In this document: piece after piece, positions 56,329 to 64,000 of the stretch
How the letters are laid out: each line of letters begins with the position of its first letter
Position numbering within the stretch: the first letter of the stretch is position 1
Assembly (NCBI GenBank): GCA_040388625.1
Contig: JAZKBK010000004.1
Span: 124,001-188,000, forward strand
Direction of reading: 5' to 3'
DNA length: 64,000 nt
From: Gemmatimonadota bacterium
Lineage (GTDB): Bacteria > Gemmatimonadota > Gemmatimonadetes > Gemmatimonadales > Gemmatimonadaceae
Translations under genes and position numbers: made by a program
The notes under the pieces: model-generated
The model's input: the letters and a program-made list of their open reading frames with translations, nothing else
Told to the model about the DNA's origin: nothing
Databases searched by the model: none

Positions 56329-57657
56329 TTAGCGCATCGGAAGCGGCTCGCGCGAACGGACTACCACTCCGGTGAATGTCGATCCCGTAGTCCCGGTCAG
56401 CTCGACGTCCACGTACTCGCCGATCATCTCGGCGCTGCCGGGAATGATGACTGTCTTGAAGTCGCGCGTCCGCGCCTGCAACAAACCTCCGCGACGCGCT
56501 TCCTTCTCGACCAGTACCTCACGCCGCTCGCCCAGTCGCGCCATGTTGCGCGCGCGAGATCCTTCGCGGACTACCGCGATCAACTGGCCAAGCCTGTCGC
56601 TCGCCACCTCGTCCGTGATTGCCATCTCGGCGGGCAGCCTCGTGGCGGGAGTGCCGTCGCGCATCGAGAACTTGAACGTGTAGGCGTCGTCAAAACCAAC
56701 CTCGCGAACCGCGCTCAATGTCTCCGCAAATTCATCGTCGCTCTCGCCCGGGAATCCGACGATTATATCGGTAGTCAGCGCGAGCCCCGGAACCGCGGCG
56801 CGCAACCTTGCTGCACATTCGAAATAGGACTCTCGCGTGTAGCGTCGCAGCATCCGTTTGAGTGTGCGCGATGATCCGGATTGCATTGGAAGATGCACGT
56901 GTTCACACACTGCTGGCGTGGTCGCTATCGCCTCGATCACGCGATCGCTGAAGTCGTTGGGGTGCGGACTCGTGAAGCGAAGGCGACGAATCCCATCGAC
57001 ACGCCCTACGGCGCGAAGCAGATCGGCGAAGTCGTACGTGCCGTCGGTGTAAGAATTCACTGTCTGACCAAGCAGCACGACCTCCGACATCCCGTCCGCG
57101 ACTACGCTTTCGGTCTCACGCACGACGTCCGCAAGCGCGCGACTGCGCTCCGGACCGCGCGTGTACGGAACGATGCAATACGTACACCGGTAGTCGCATC
57201 CGCGCTGCACCGGGATCCAGGCCTTCACCTTGTCGAACCGGCGCGGCTTGAAATCCTCGTAATGCTCTTCCATGTCGAAGTCCGTCGCCGTCGTCCTGAG
57301 TCCACGGCGCGCGTTATCGATCAGAGTCGGCAATGCACGATATCCGTCAGGGCCGATCACGATGCTCACATGCGGCGTGCGCTCGAGCAGCTTCGGGCCA
57401 AGCCGTTGAGCCATGCACCCAGTCACTCCCATCACTGCGGTAGGTGACATGTGTCGCTTGAGCTCACCAAGACGCCCAATCACCCGCTGCTCCGCGTGGT
57501 CGCGAATCGCGCAGGTGTTGATGAGAATCACGTCGGCGCCGTCGGGGCCATCGACCGCGTCGTAACCGGAAGCCGTGAGCTTGCCGAGCATGAGCTCGGT
57601 ATCGCTCACGTTCATCTGGCAGCCGTACGTCTCTATGTAAACAGTGGGTCTGGTCAT
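56329..57657 (-). CDS. miaB: tRNA-2-methylthio-N6-dimethylallyladenosine synthase
   Basis: 442 residues from ATG 57657; the longer frame upstream enters the kinase gene and is rejected. The UPF0004 domain has YIETYGCQMNVSDTEL and LINTCAIRDHAEQRV. The radical-SAM cluster is RGCDYRCTYCIVPYTRGPER, then GQTVNSYTDG and VGFPGESDDEF; a TRAM domain ends the chain. It methylthiolates A37 of tRNAs. Confidence 0.96.
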   Translation of the reverse strand: MTRPTVYIETYGCQMNVSDTELMLGKLTASGYDAVDGPDGADVILINTCAIRDHAEQRVIGRLGELKRHMSPTAVMGVTGCMAQRLGPKLLERTPHVSIVIGPDGYRALPTLIDNARRGLRTTATDFDMEEHYEDFKPRRFDKVKAWIPVQRGCDYRCTYCIVPYTRGPERSRALADVVRETESVVADGMSEVVLLGQTVNSYTDGTYDFADLLRAVGRVDGIRRLRFTSPHPNDFSDRVIEAIATTPAVCEHVHLPMQSGSSRTLKRMLRRYTRESYFECAARLRAAVPGLALTTDIIVGFPGESDDEFAETLSAVREVGFDDAYTFKFSMRDGTPATRLPAEMAITDEVASDRLGQLIAVVREGSRARNMARLGERREVLVEKEARRGGLLQARTRDFKTVIIPGSAEMIGEYVDVELTGTTGSTFTGVVVRSREPLPMR

Positions 57658-57661
57658 GCGC

Positions 57662-58822
57662 TTAACGAGATTCCTTTGGCGGGTGTGTCGGCAGCTGAAC
57701 GTAGAACGTGCTTCCCTCGCCCATGACGCTCCGCACCCAGATGCGTCCGCCGTGCGCTTCCACGACGAGCTTGCAGAATGCGAGCCCGAGTCCCGAGCTA
57801 CGCACTCGTGGCACATGGCCCGCCTTGACGCGCCCGAATTTCTGGAATATCAGATCGTGAAACTCTTCCGGAATTCCTGGCCCGTTGTCCTGGATTCCAA
57901 ACAGCACGCCGTCGTCCTCGCCGCGCGCGGTGACTCGCAACTCGATCGCACGCCCCGAATGCGTCAGCGCATTCTGAAGGATGTTGGAGAACACCCGCTT
58001 GAGCAGCGGCTTGTCCGCCTCGAACGTAGCTGCGTCCTCGGAGATCGAAGTTACCACGGAAGCACCTTCCTGAGTGAAGCGTACGTTCCACTCGTGGAGA
58101 ACCTCCGCGATGAATGCACCGGGCGCGATTTCCTGGCGCTCGAGCACGATTCCGGTCTCCTCGACCTTCGCGACTTCGAGTAGATCGCCGATCAGGCCGA
58201 GCAGTTCTTCCGCCTTTGTCTCGGCGTCGCTCAGCGCCTTGCGCTGCTCGAGTGAGACGGCACCGAAGTCGCCGTCACCAACCATCTCGAGCGTCGCCAG
58301 CACCGACGTGAGCGGAGTCTTGAGGTCGTGAACGATCATCTTCATGAGATCGTCGCGCACCTTCTCGAGCTCGCGCAACTTGCGATAGCTGTCTTCCAGC
58401 GCATCGGTCGCGGCCTTGAGCTTGAGCAGACTGCGTACGCGCGCGCCGAGCACGAGACGGTTGTGCGGCTTGGTCAGAAAATCGTCGCCGCCAGCCTCGA
58501 TGCCCTTCACACGATCCGTCGTGTCATTGAGCGCAGTGACGAAGATCACGGGAATGCGAGCAGTCCGCGGGTCACGCTTGAGGCGGCGACACACTTCGAA
58601 TCCGGTGGACCGATGATCGACACCGAGCTCGCCCGCCGGCATCGCCACGTCCAGTATGCACAGATCCGGGTGATACTCGATGCACGCAGCGATCGCGCTC
58701 GGCCCATCGACCGCAGCCACAGTGCGGAAACCAAGCGTCTGCAACTGGTCGAACAGAAGCTCCACGTTCGCCGGTACGTCATCGGCGACGAGAATGAGAG
58801 GCGGCTCCTGCTCGGTGTCCAT
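57662..58822 (-). CDS. Receiver domain plus histidine kinase hybrid (response-regulator-first)
   Basis: 386 residues from ATG 58822. The N-terminal receiver has the phospho-Asp at ~58 (DLCILDVAMP), an extra ~10-residue insertion just after, and a Lys at ~118 (FLTKPHNR). A short coiled coil leads to HisKA with the phospho-His at ~165 (IVHDLKTPLTSVLA) and HATPase_c (NILQNALTHSG, IQDNGPGIPEEF, RSSGLGLAFCKLV). The order is inverse to classic hybrids. It probably receives phosphate from another kinase. It lies between the PorV-like gene and miaB. Confidence 0.9.
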   Translation of the reverse strand: MDTEQEPPLILVADDVPANVELLFDQLQTLGFRTVAAVDGPSAIAACIEYHPDLCILDVAMPAGELGVDHRSTGFEVCRRLKRDPRTARIPVIFVTALNDTTDRVKGIEAGGDDFLTKPHNRLVLGARVRSLLKLKAATDALEDSYRKLRELEKVRDDLMKMIVHDLKTPLTSVLATLEMVGDGDFGAVSLEQRKALSDAETKAEELLGLIGDLLEVAKVEETGIVLERQEIAPGAFIAEVLHEWNVRFTQEGASVVTSISEDAATFEADKPLLKRVFSNILQNALTHSGRAIELRVTARGEDDGVLFGIQDNGPGIPEEFHDLIFQKFGRVKAGHVPRVRSSGLGLAFCKLVVEAHGGRIWVRSVMGEGSTFYVQLPTHPPKESR

Positions 58823-58829
58823 TCGTCGT

Positions 58830-59969
58830 TTACGGATGCACCTGCAGCCCGAAGCTGAGGTTGTAGCCACGCTCGCTCACGCCCGTGACTCCAGTGCGTG
58901 ACTCGTGCAGCAGCGCCATGTCCAGCGTCACGCGGTCGTATGCAATGGGGATTCCGATGCCGCCGCCGAACGATGTCTCCTGGATTGCCGACGTTCCAAC
59001 CGCGAACGGAAGCGTTCTCCGTCGCACGCCGAGCCGCATGAGGAGCGGGAACCCGCCCCCGAGACGCGGACCGCTGGACTCGACGCCCAGGCTCAGGTCA
59101 TTCGCGTCGACAGCGCGCGTGTGGGCGTAACTCAGATCACCGAGCTGACTCCACGTCTCGTGCGATGCGCGGGCCGCGACCATCGTTCCCGGAATCCCGG
59201 TGAACGCGAGCGAGCCCGAATACCGCGTTGGTATGGTGCCCGTGGTAAGCAGCGAATCGTTAGCGAACATCTTTGCCGTCCCGCCCTTCCGTCCGCTGAG
59301 CGCGATGCTAAGCGTCGGCAGGAGCGCGGCTTCCATTCCGACTGATACTGCCTTCCCCGAGAAACTCACCTGGTTCAGCTGTGTGATGTTCTGAAACTTG
59401 GTCGTGTCCGGGAATATTTCGTTGGACGTGAGACGCATTGACCCCGGGAACGTGTGCACGCCGACTCCGAATCGCAGGCGAGCGTTGACGGCGTACGCCA
59501 ACGCGAGCCGTACGTCGGTGATCGCACCCTCGCTCTTCAGCGTCTCGTTGAATGCGACGGTGTCGCTGCCAAAAACCTGCGACCGGGCACGTGACGTTTC
59601 CCACGTGCGGTCCAGGAACGTGGATGCGGAGATGCCGAGCACGAAATGCCCATTCAACGGAAGCACACCGCCGATGTTTGGCATCCGCGCCAGAGTCGTC
59701 GACGATGACTGCCCGCTCGTCGTAATTGTCCTGAACTCGGGATCGTACTGCGCGTACACCTGCGCCGCGGTCCGAATGGCGAGCGCGGCAGGATTGATCG
59801 GGGACCGCGGGTCTATCTCGCCGAGCGCGCCGGCGGTGCCAAGCGCGCGCGTGCTGAGCTCACCCGGAGGGTAGCCCAGGCCCTGAGAGCTGAGCGATCC
59901 CTGACCGTGGAGCGTGGAGGCCGTCAGAGCAGTGGCGGCAACCACGGCAATCAAGAATCTCTTACTCAT
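58830..59969 (-). CDS. PorV/FadL-like outer membrane barrel protein
   Basis: 379 residues. A Sec signal (about 1-23) precedes GYPPGELSTRALGTAGALGE and INPAALAIR, the N-terminal pattern of PorV/PorQ-type and related barrels. A Gly-rich strand series and the terminal YNLSFGLQVHP follow. It may be a porin or part of a secretion outer-membrane complex; not proven. Its start overlaps the lipoprotein stop upstream. Confidence 0.68.
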   Translation of the reverse strand: MSKRFLIAVVAATALTASTLHGQGSLSSQGLGYPPGELSTRALGTAGALGEIDPRSPINPAALAIRTAAQVYAQYDPEFRTITTSGQSSSTTLARMPNIGGVLPLNGHFVLGISASTFLDRTWETSRARSQVFGSDTVAFNETLKSEGAITDVRLALAYAVNARLRFGVGVHTFPGSMRLTSNEIFPDTTKFQNITQLNQVSFSGKAVSVGMEAALLPTLSIALSGRKGGTAKMFANDSLLTTGTIPTRYSGSLAFTGIPGTMVAARASHETWSQLGDLSYAHTRAVDANDLSLGVESSGPRLGGGFPLLMRLGVRRRTLPFAVGTSAIQETSFGGGIGIPIAYDRVTLDMALLHESRTGVTGVSERGYNLSFGLQVHP

Positions 59970-61258
59970 GGAACGCCAATCCGGGCACGAGGTGTGTAGC
60001 TGATGCGAAGCTTCGGCCTCAACGTCGGATCCGACGACGATGAATAGAAGAATGCCTGCTGTGCGGAAAAATCTTCCTGAAGGCTCTGCAGCACTATCGC
60101 GCGCGGTAGCTCAGCCGCGGTCTGCACTGCCCAGTACTTGAACGCGGGTCCGATCTGAACCTCACGAACGCCAGACGTTCCCGGAGGCGTTCGGAGTGGC
60201 GACAATCCCAGCACCGTGACAGGCGCCACTATCTGCGCCGCCTTTGACGGATCGACGACGCCCGGACCGGCCAGTACGAGGTACGGCTGTATCGCCATGG
60301 AGTCGGTAGGATCGGGAGACGCACTCGCCTGCTGCGTGAGAACGAGCGTCGCGGCAAGCACGAGCGACGAGTCCGAGATCGATGGAGGAATGTTGAACGA
60401 CAGATACGCTCGCGTACCGGGCAATCCGCCAACCGTGAGAGTTCCCGGGGGCGGCGGTGGCGTCCCCTTCACCACGATCGTGAAGTCGGCGACGCTCTGT
60501 GCGATGGAGAGATTGTCCACCGGAGTGAGTGAATACGGCGGCATCACCACCGGATGGACGCTGGTGTCCTTCGAAACGCGCATCGAGAGCCGCGACGAGA
60601 ATCCCGATTCGCCTGATAAAACACGGAACTCCACCGACTTTGACGCAGAAACCTGCAGTCCCAATCGCAATCGTGCCCGTGCCTGCGCCTTGGCAAGAAC
60701 GAACGCCGTCGGCAGCTGTATTCGAATCGAATCCACGAGCGTGCCGGGCGCGAACTGCGTCGATGTGATGAGGCGTGCCGGCGTGAAGAGCGGAGCCACT
60801 GCCGCGGCCGAGGTATCATCCACAGCCGATGTGTCATCGACATCGTACACGGAAACCGTTACCGGAACACCCACCTTGAATGCAGCACTGTCCACGTACA
60901 TCCGCAGAATCGCGCTGTCCGCGTAATTGATCGGAACACCGGTATCGGTCGCGCTCGTGACGGTTCTCGACGGCAGCGTATCGAACCTGATGATGACGCG
61001 CGTGTCCAGCGTATCGCCGCGACTGGCAAGCAGCATCTCGGGCTCGGTTCCCTTGCCCAGCCCGCCGAGCACTGTCGAGTCGACCTTGACCGCGTCGAGC
61101 GTCACGGTCGTGATCTGCACTGACTGATCGACACACGTGAGCGGGCAACCCGCCGAGCTGTCCAGTTTCTCCGTACACGCGGTCGCCACGAGAGCGATCA
61201 TGGTCGCGACGGCGACTGCCGCACCGACGCGGCTAATACTCCATCTCTTCAATATCAC
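59966..61258 (-). CDS. Hypothetical secreted lipoprotein (DNRLRE-like)
   Basis: 430 residues. The lipobox is ALVATAC (Cys ~28). The mature chain has LASRGDTLDTRVIIRFDTLP, PAFKYWAV-like beta strands and ends RPKLRISYTPRARIGVP, reminiscent of DNRLRE domains of secreted cell-surface proteins. A PPPPPGT linker is near residue 275. Function unknown; coupled to the PorV-like gene. Confidence 0.6.
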   Translation of the reverse strand: MILKRWSISRVGAAVAVATMIALVATACTEKLDSSAGCPLTCVDQSVQITTVTLDAVKVDSTVLGGLGKGTEPEMLLASRGDTLDTRVIIRFDTLPSRTVTSATDTGVPINYADSAILRMYVDSAAFKVGVPVTVSVYDVDDTSAVDDTSAAAVAPLFTPARLITSTQFAPGTLVDSIRIQLPTAFVLAKAQARARLRLGLQVSASKSVEFRVLSGESGFSSRLSMRVSKDTSVHPVVMPPYSLTPVDNLSIAQSVADFTIVVKGTPPPPPGTLTVGGLPGTRAYLSFNIPPSISDSSLVLAATLVLTQQASASPDPTDSMAIQPYLVLAGPGVVDPSKAAQIVAPVTVLGLSPLRTPPGTSGVREVQIGPAFKYWAVQTAAELPRAIVLQSLQEDFSAQQAFFYSSSSDPTLRPKLRISYTPRARIGVP

Positions 61259-61659
61259 TCCGTAAATCGGTTCGGTTCATCCAGCTTGAACTGGTGCGGA
61301 AGAAGATCCGCGAGCGACCATTCGGCGGTCTGCCCGTTCATCCCGTGGCTCACTATACGTAGCGCCGGAGCAAACTCCGACAGCGCCTGCCGGCACACGC
61401 CACACGGCGCAGCCGGCTCCGTGGCGTCGCTCACCAGCACCAGTTCAGCAAAATTGCGCTCGCCTGCTGTGACTGCCGCGACGAGTGCCGATCGCTCGGC
61501 GCAGATCCCTACACCAAAGGAGGCGTTCTCGACGTTCGCCCCGCCATACACGTTTCCAGCGCTGCTCCGGAGAGCTGCACCGACGTGAAAATGCGAGTAG
61601 GGCGCGTATGCGTTCCGGCGCGCGTCCTCCGCGACATTCCTGAGAGACTTTGTGCTCAA
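61255..61659 (-). CDS. cdd: Cytidine deaminase
   Basis: 134 residues from TTG 61659, overlapping the deoB stop; the reading from 61716 adds a stretch antisense-like to deoB. It has ARRNAYAPYSHFHVGAALRS, CAERSALVAAVTAGER (Zn Cys and catalytic Glu) and PCGVCRQALSEFA. It deaminates cytidine and deoxycytidine in salvage. It overlaps the lipoprotein start by 4 bases. Confidence 0.94.
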   Translation of the reverse strand: MSTKSLRNVAEDARRNAYAPYSHFHVGAALRSSAGNVYGGANVENASFGVGICAERSALVAAVTAGERNFAELVLVSDATEPAAPCGVCRQALSEFAPALRIVSHGMNGQTAEWSLADLLPHQFKLDEPNRFTE

Positions 61660-62828
61660 CGCAGCACCTGCATCAGAAACGAAGTTCCCGCGCCGCGGAA
61701 TTCCAGCCCGAACCACTCCGCGACCGTTGCGCCGAGATCCGCAAAGGTGGCGCGGTGCCCGATCGTATTGCCCGTGCGAACCGCGGAACCGAACACGAGA
61801 ACAGGAACGTTCTCACGCGCGTGGTCGGTCGAAGCAGTTGTGGGGTCGTTGCCGTGGTCGGCGGTGATAAACAGCAGATCTTCCTCGCGAAGGGCACGCC
61901 TGAGCGCCGGAAGCGCCGCGTCGAATTCCCGCAGCGCTCCAAAAAAGCCCGGTACGTTGTTCCTGTGGCCGTAAAGTTGGTCGAAATCTACAAGGTTGGC
62001 GAAGAGAAACCCGGTATCGGCCGTACTTCCGAGCCACTGCTGGATCAAACGAATTCCTTCGGCGTTTCCAGACGTGTGCCTGGACTTGATCGACCGGCCG
62101 GCGAAAAGGTCGTCGACCTTGCCGACCCCGCTCCGCTCGATCCCCGCGGCAGCAAGCGCATCGAGCAGCGTCTCCGACGGTGGCTGGACCGAGAAATCCC
62201 GCCTGTTGGCTGTCCGGCTGAAGGCGCCCGGCTCGCCCACGAACGGCCGCGCGATGACCCGCGACACATTGTTGGGCTCCACGAGCAACGCTCGCGCTGC
62301 TTCGCATCCGGCGTACAACTCGGCCAGTGGAACAACCGCCTCGTGCGCTGCGATCTGGAAGACCGAATCGGCGGAGGTGTACACGATCCACGCGCCGCTG
62401 CGCAGCTGCTCCTCCCCGAATCTGGCGATCACATCAGTGCCACTGCCTACGACGTTCCCGATCACACGACGTCCGGTGCGGCTTGAGAACTCCGCGAGCA
62501 GCGGCGCCGGGAATCCGGCAGGATAGGTCGGGAACGGCACCCGGACCGTGACTCCGGCGATTTCCCAGTGGCCAGTGGTGCTGTCCTTTCCCGCAGCTCT
62601 CGGCGACATGACGCCCACGGCGGCAGCAGGTTGAGGGACTGGTCCTAACCCGTTTATGGGGCGGATGTTACCCAAGCCGGCCTCATGTAGGTTCTCAAGT
62701 CGTTCCGGGGCCATCTCTTCGATCACGTGCCCAAGCGTATCGCTGCCGGCATCACCGTAAGCCGCCGAGTCCGGAGCCTCACCGATGCCGACCCCGTCGA
62801 GGACGATTATCGCCGCGCGTCGCGCCAT
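61656..62828 (-). CDS. deoB: Phosphopentomutase
   Basis: 390 residues from ATG 62828. ARRAAIIVLDGVGIGEAPDS, GKDSTTGHWEIAGV (phospho-Thr site) and ITADHGNDPTTASTDHARE are the DeoB signatures. It interconverts (deoxy)ribose-1-phosphate and -5-phosphate in nucleoside salvage. It overlaps cdd and is 7 bases after alr. Confidence 0.96.
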   Translation of the reverse strand: MARRAAIIVLDGVGIGEAPDSAAYGDAGSDTLGHVIEEMAPERLENLHEAGLGNIRPINGLGPVPQPAAAVGVMSPRAAGKDSTTGHWEIAGVTVRVPFPTYPAGFPAPLLAEFSSRTGRRVIGNVVGSGTDVIARFGEEQLRSGAWIVYTSADSVFQIAAHEAVVPLAELYAGCEAARALLVEPNNVSRVIARPFVGEPGAFSRTANRRDFSVQPPSETLLDALAAAGIERSGVGKVDDLFAGRSIKSRHTSGNAEGIRLIQQWLGSTADTGFLFANLVDFDQLYGHRNNVPGFFGALREFDAALPALRRALREEDLLFITADHGNDPTTASTDHARENVPVLVFGSAVRTGNTIGHRATFADLGATVAEWFGLEFRGAGTSFLMQVLR

Positions 62829-62835
62829 CGGCTCG

Positions 62836-63945
62836 TCAGCCCTCCAGATACCGGCGGTCCAACCGCTCGGCAAACCCGGTAAGAAGCTCGTACGGCGACA
62901 TTCCGGCCAGTCCCGCCATCCCTTCGACAGTGAGCTCCGCCCCGCCGTCACCACCGATCAGAGTGATGACGTCGCCCACCTCGCATGGCACGTCCGTCAC
63001 ATCGAACATCGTCATGTCCATGGTTACCAGTCCGCGTTGGGGGATCCGCCTTCCGTGCAACATCGCCGTCGCACGATCAGACACAGCGCGCGGGTAGCCG
63101 TCGCCATACCCGACAGAAGCCGTTGCGATCCGCTCTCGGCGCTTTGCGCTGTACGTCGCGCCGTAGCTGACCGTGTCGCCCGGCTCGATCCACCGGATAT
63201 CCACAATGCGGGCGCGCAGACTCACGACGTGCCGGGCATCCAGTCCCAGTCCCCTGCCCACGCCGTACAGAAAGACGCCCGGCCGTATGGCGCCCCAGCG
63301 CCCGCGGCCATCCACCCCGCGCGCCGCGGCGGCACTGTTATCCGCATGGAGTAGCGGGATGTCGACCCCAAGCTTCGCGATCGCATCCAGGAAGCGAGCG
63401 ACCTGTTCCTGTGCGGACTGGCTGTCCGATTCGGCAGAATGAAAGTGCGTGAATGCGGCAACCGGCGGGGACTTGCGCACGACATCGCGCAGGGCCGTGA
63501 CGTCACGCCAGGGCGCGCCGGCGCGGTTCATTCCGGTATCGATTGCGAGATAGTACGGTTTCCCCGCGCGTGCCCATGCCGAGATCGAATCAGCGTCGCC
63601 CAGCGCGAGTGTGAGATCCGCAGTCGCTGCGCGCTCGTACTCCGCGGCGAGCAGCGGAGTGAACACGACGACAGGACGAACAATCCCGAGCTTGCGGAGC
63701 TGTTCGCCTTCACGGACCGTCGCCACTCCGTACGCAAGCGGCGCCAGTGATTCGAGCGCGCCAACCACGCCGGCGACTCCAACGCCATAGGCGTTCGCCT
63801 TCACCATCGGAATCAGCTGAAGCCCCGTCCGACGCTGCAGCTCGGCGGCATTCTGGCGCAGTGCCGCAATGCTCACGTCGAGCCAGGCGCGCGCAGGCAG
63901 CGGGTATATTAGGGTTTCTTCCACAGCCTTATAAGATAATGTCAC
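62836..63945 (-). CDS. alr: Alanine racemase
   Basis: 369 residues from GTG 63945; GTG 63924 is an alternative start. The PLP lysine is in PMVKANAYGVGVAGV, GLVTMDMTMFDVTDVP and SYGATYSAKRRERIA (catalytic Tyr) follow. It supplies D-alanine for peptidoglycan. It is divergent from the mazG-like gene, with the two starts overlapping. Confidence 0.95.
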   Translation of the reverse strand: MTLSYKAVEETLIYPLPARAWLDVSIAALRQNAAELQRRTGLQLIPMVKANAYGVGVAGVVGALESLAPLAYGVATVREGEQLRKLGIVRPVVVFTPLLAAEYERAATADLTLALGDADSISAWARAGKPYYLAIDTGMNRAGAPWRDVTALRDVVRKSPPVAAFTHFHSAESDSQSAQEQVARFLDAIAKLGVDIPLLHADNSAAAARGVDGRGRWGAIRPGVFLYGVGRGLGLDARHVVSLRARIVDIRWIEPGDTVSYGATYSAKRRERIATASVGYGDGYPRAVSDRATAMLHGRRIPQRGLVTMDMTMFDVTDVPCEVGDVITLIGGDGGAELTVEGMAGLAGMSPYELLTGFAERLDRRYLEG

Positions 63946-64000
63946 GTGACGTTGGACTGGATGACACGCTGGAGCTGATGCGCGATCTGCGCAAGCGCTG
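63939..64000 (+). CDS. mazG: MazG-like nucleotide pyrophosphohydrolase (partial, 5' end only)
   Basis: Only ~20 codons are visible before the right edge: MSRDVGLDDTLELMRDLRKR, ending at a possible Cys. This matches the MazG opening '..L..lm..LR...CPWD', but the stretch is short and the call is tentative. The ATG at 63939 has no Shine-Dalgarno and TATAAG just upstream; its start overlaps that of alr on the other strand. Confidence 0.55.
   Translation, partial: MSRDVGLDDTLELMRDLRKR

Overview
The window reads as chromosomal DNA of a GC-rich, diderm, free-living bacterium. The best guess, by inference, is a member of Gemmatimonadota. The hints are TonB-dependent uptake, many secreted lipoproteins and beta-barrel-like proteins, a PEP-CTERM protein beside exopolysaccharide genes, a mannose-type PTS tied to HPr kinase, and frequent GTG/TTG starts with 4-base stop/start overlaps. 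I found no phage, insertion sequence, CRISPR array or rRNA.

Layout. 1-7.0 kb (minus strand) makes nucleotide sugars: pseH (cut by the left edge), pseG, pseC and pseB for pseudaminic acid, then fcl and gmd for GDP-L-fucose, then a FemAB/GNAT-like transferase. 7.1-13.1 kb (plus) is an O-antigen/exopolysaccharide module: methyltransferase, GT4 glycosyltransferase, and an epimerase - WecA/WbpL-type transferase - WbpM-type dehydratase trio, followed by an Ig-like-repeat lipoprotein. 14.8-16.1 kb is a PAS histidine kinase. 16.3-17.0 kb is a Tat-exported DsrE-like protein ending in a strong terminator. 17.1-20.8 kb is a three-gene minus-strand operon with a Met-rich multicopper oxidase. 21.0-21.3 kb has two tRNA-Ser genes (GGA and CGA), and a PEP-CTERM protein follows.

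From 22.4 kb to the right edge almost everything is on the minus strand. It holds tadA-clpB; small unknown genes; recO; a B12-uptake operon (btuF-btuC-ATPase-TonB receptor) behind a cobalamin riboswitch at about 33.3-33.44 kb; a bifunctional nuclease; metK; a complete PTS operon (hpf-hprK-IIA-IIB-IIC-IID-HPr-EI); nusB and riboflavin genes (ribD, ribE, ribBA, ribH); purM; a PfkB kinase; argS; an FmdB protein; a methylmalonyl-CoA mutase large subunit; fbp; a short ComEC; miaB; a receiver-kinase hybrid; a PorV-like and lipoprotein pair; and cdd-deoB-alr. A mazG-like gene starts divergently at the right edge.

How the parts fit. B12 captured by the TonB receptor and BtuFCD could feed the mutase at 52-53.6 kb. 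The sugar genes at the left supply precursors for surface glycans, probably linked to the PEP-CTERM export class. A T9SS-like C-terminal domain protein (26.7 kb) and a PorV-like barrel (59 kb) suggest a second C-terminal sorting route. I see no clearly unprecedented multi-gene system. The best leads are the start of tadA, the riboswitch terminator lying over the btuF start, the two C-terminal sorting signals, the PTS/HPr-kinase operon that lacks rapZ, and the copper-oxidase operon with two uncharacterised secreted partners.
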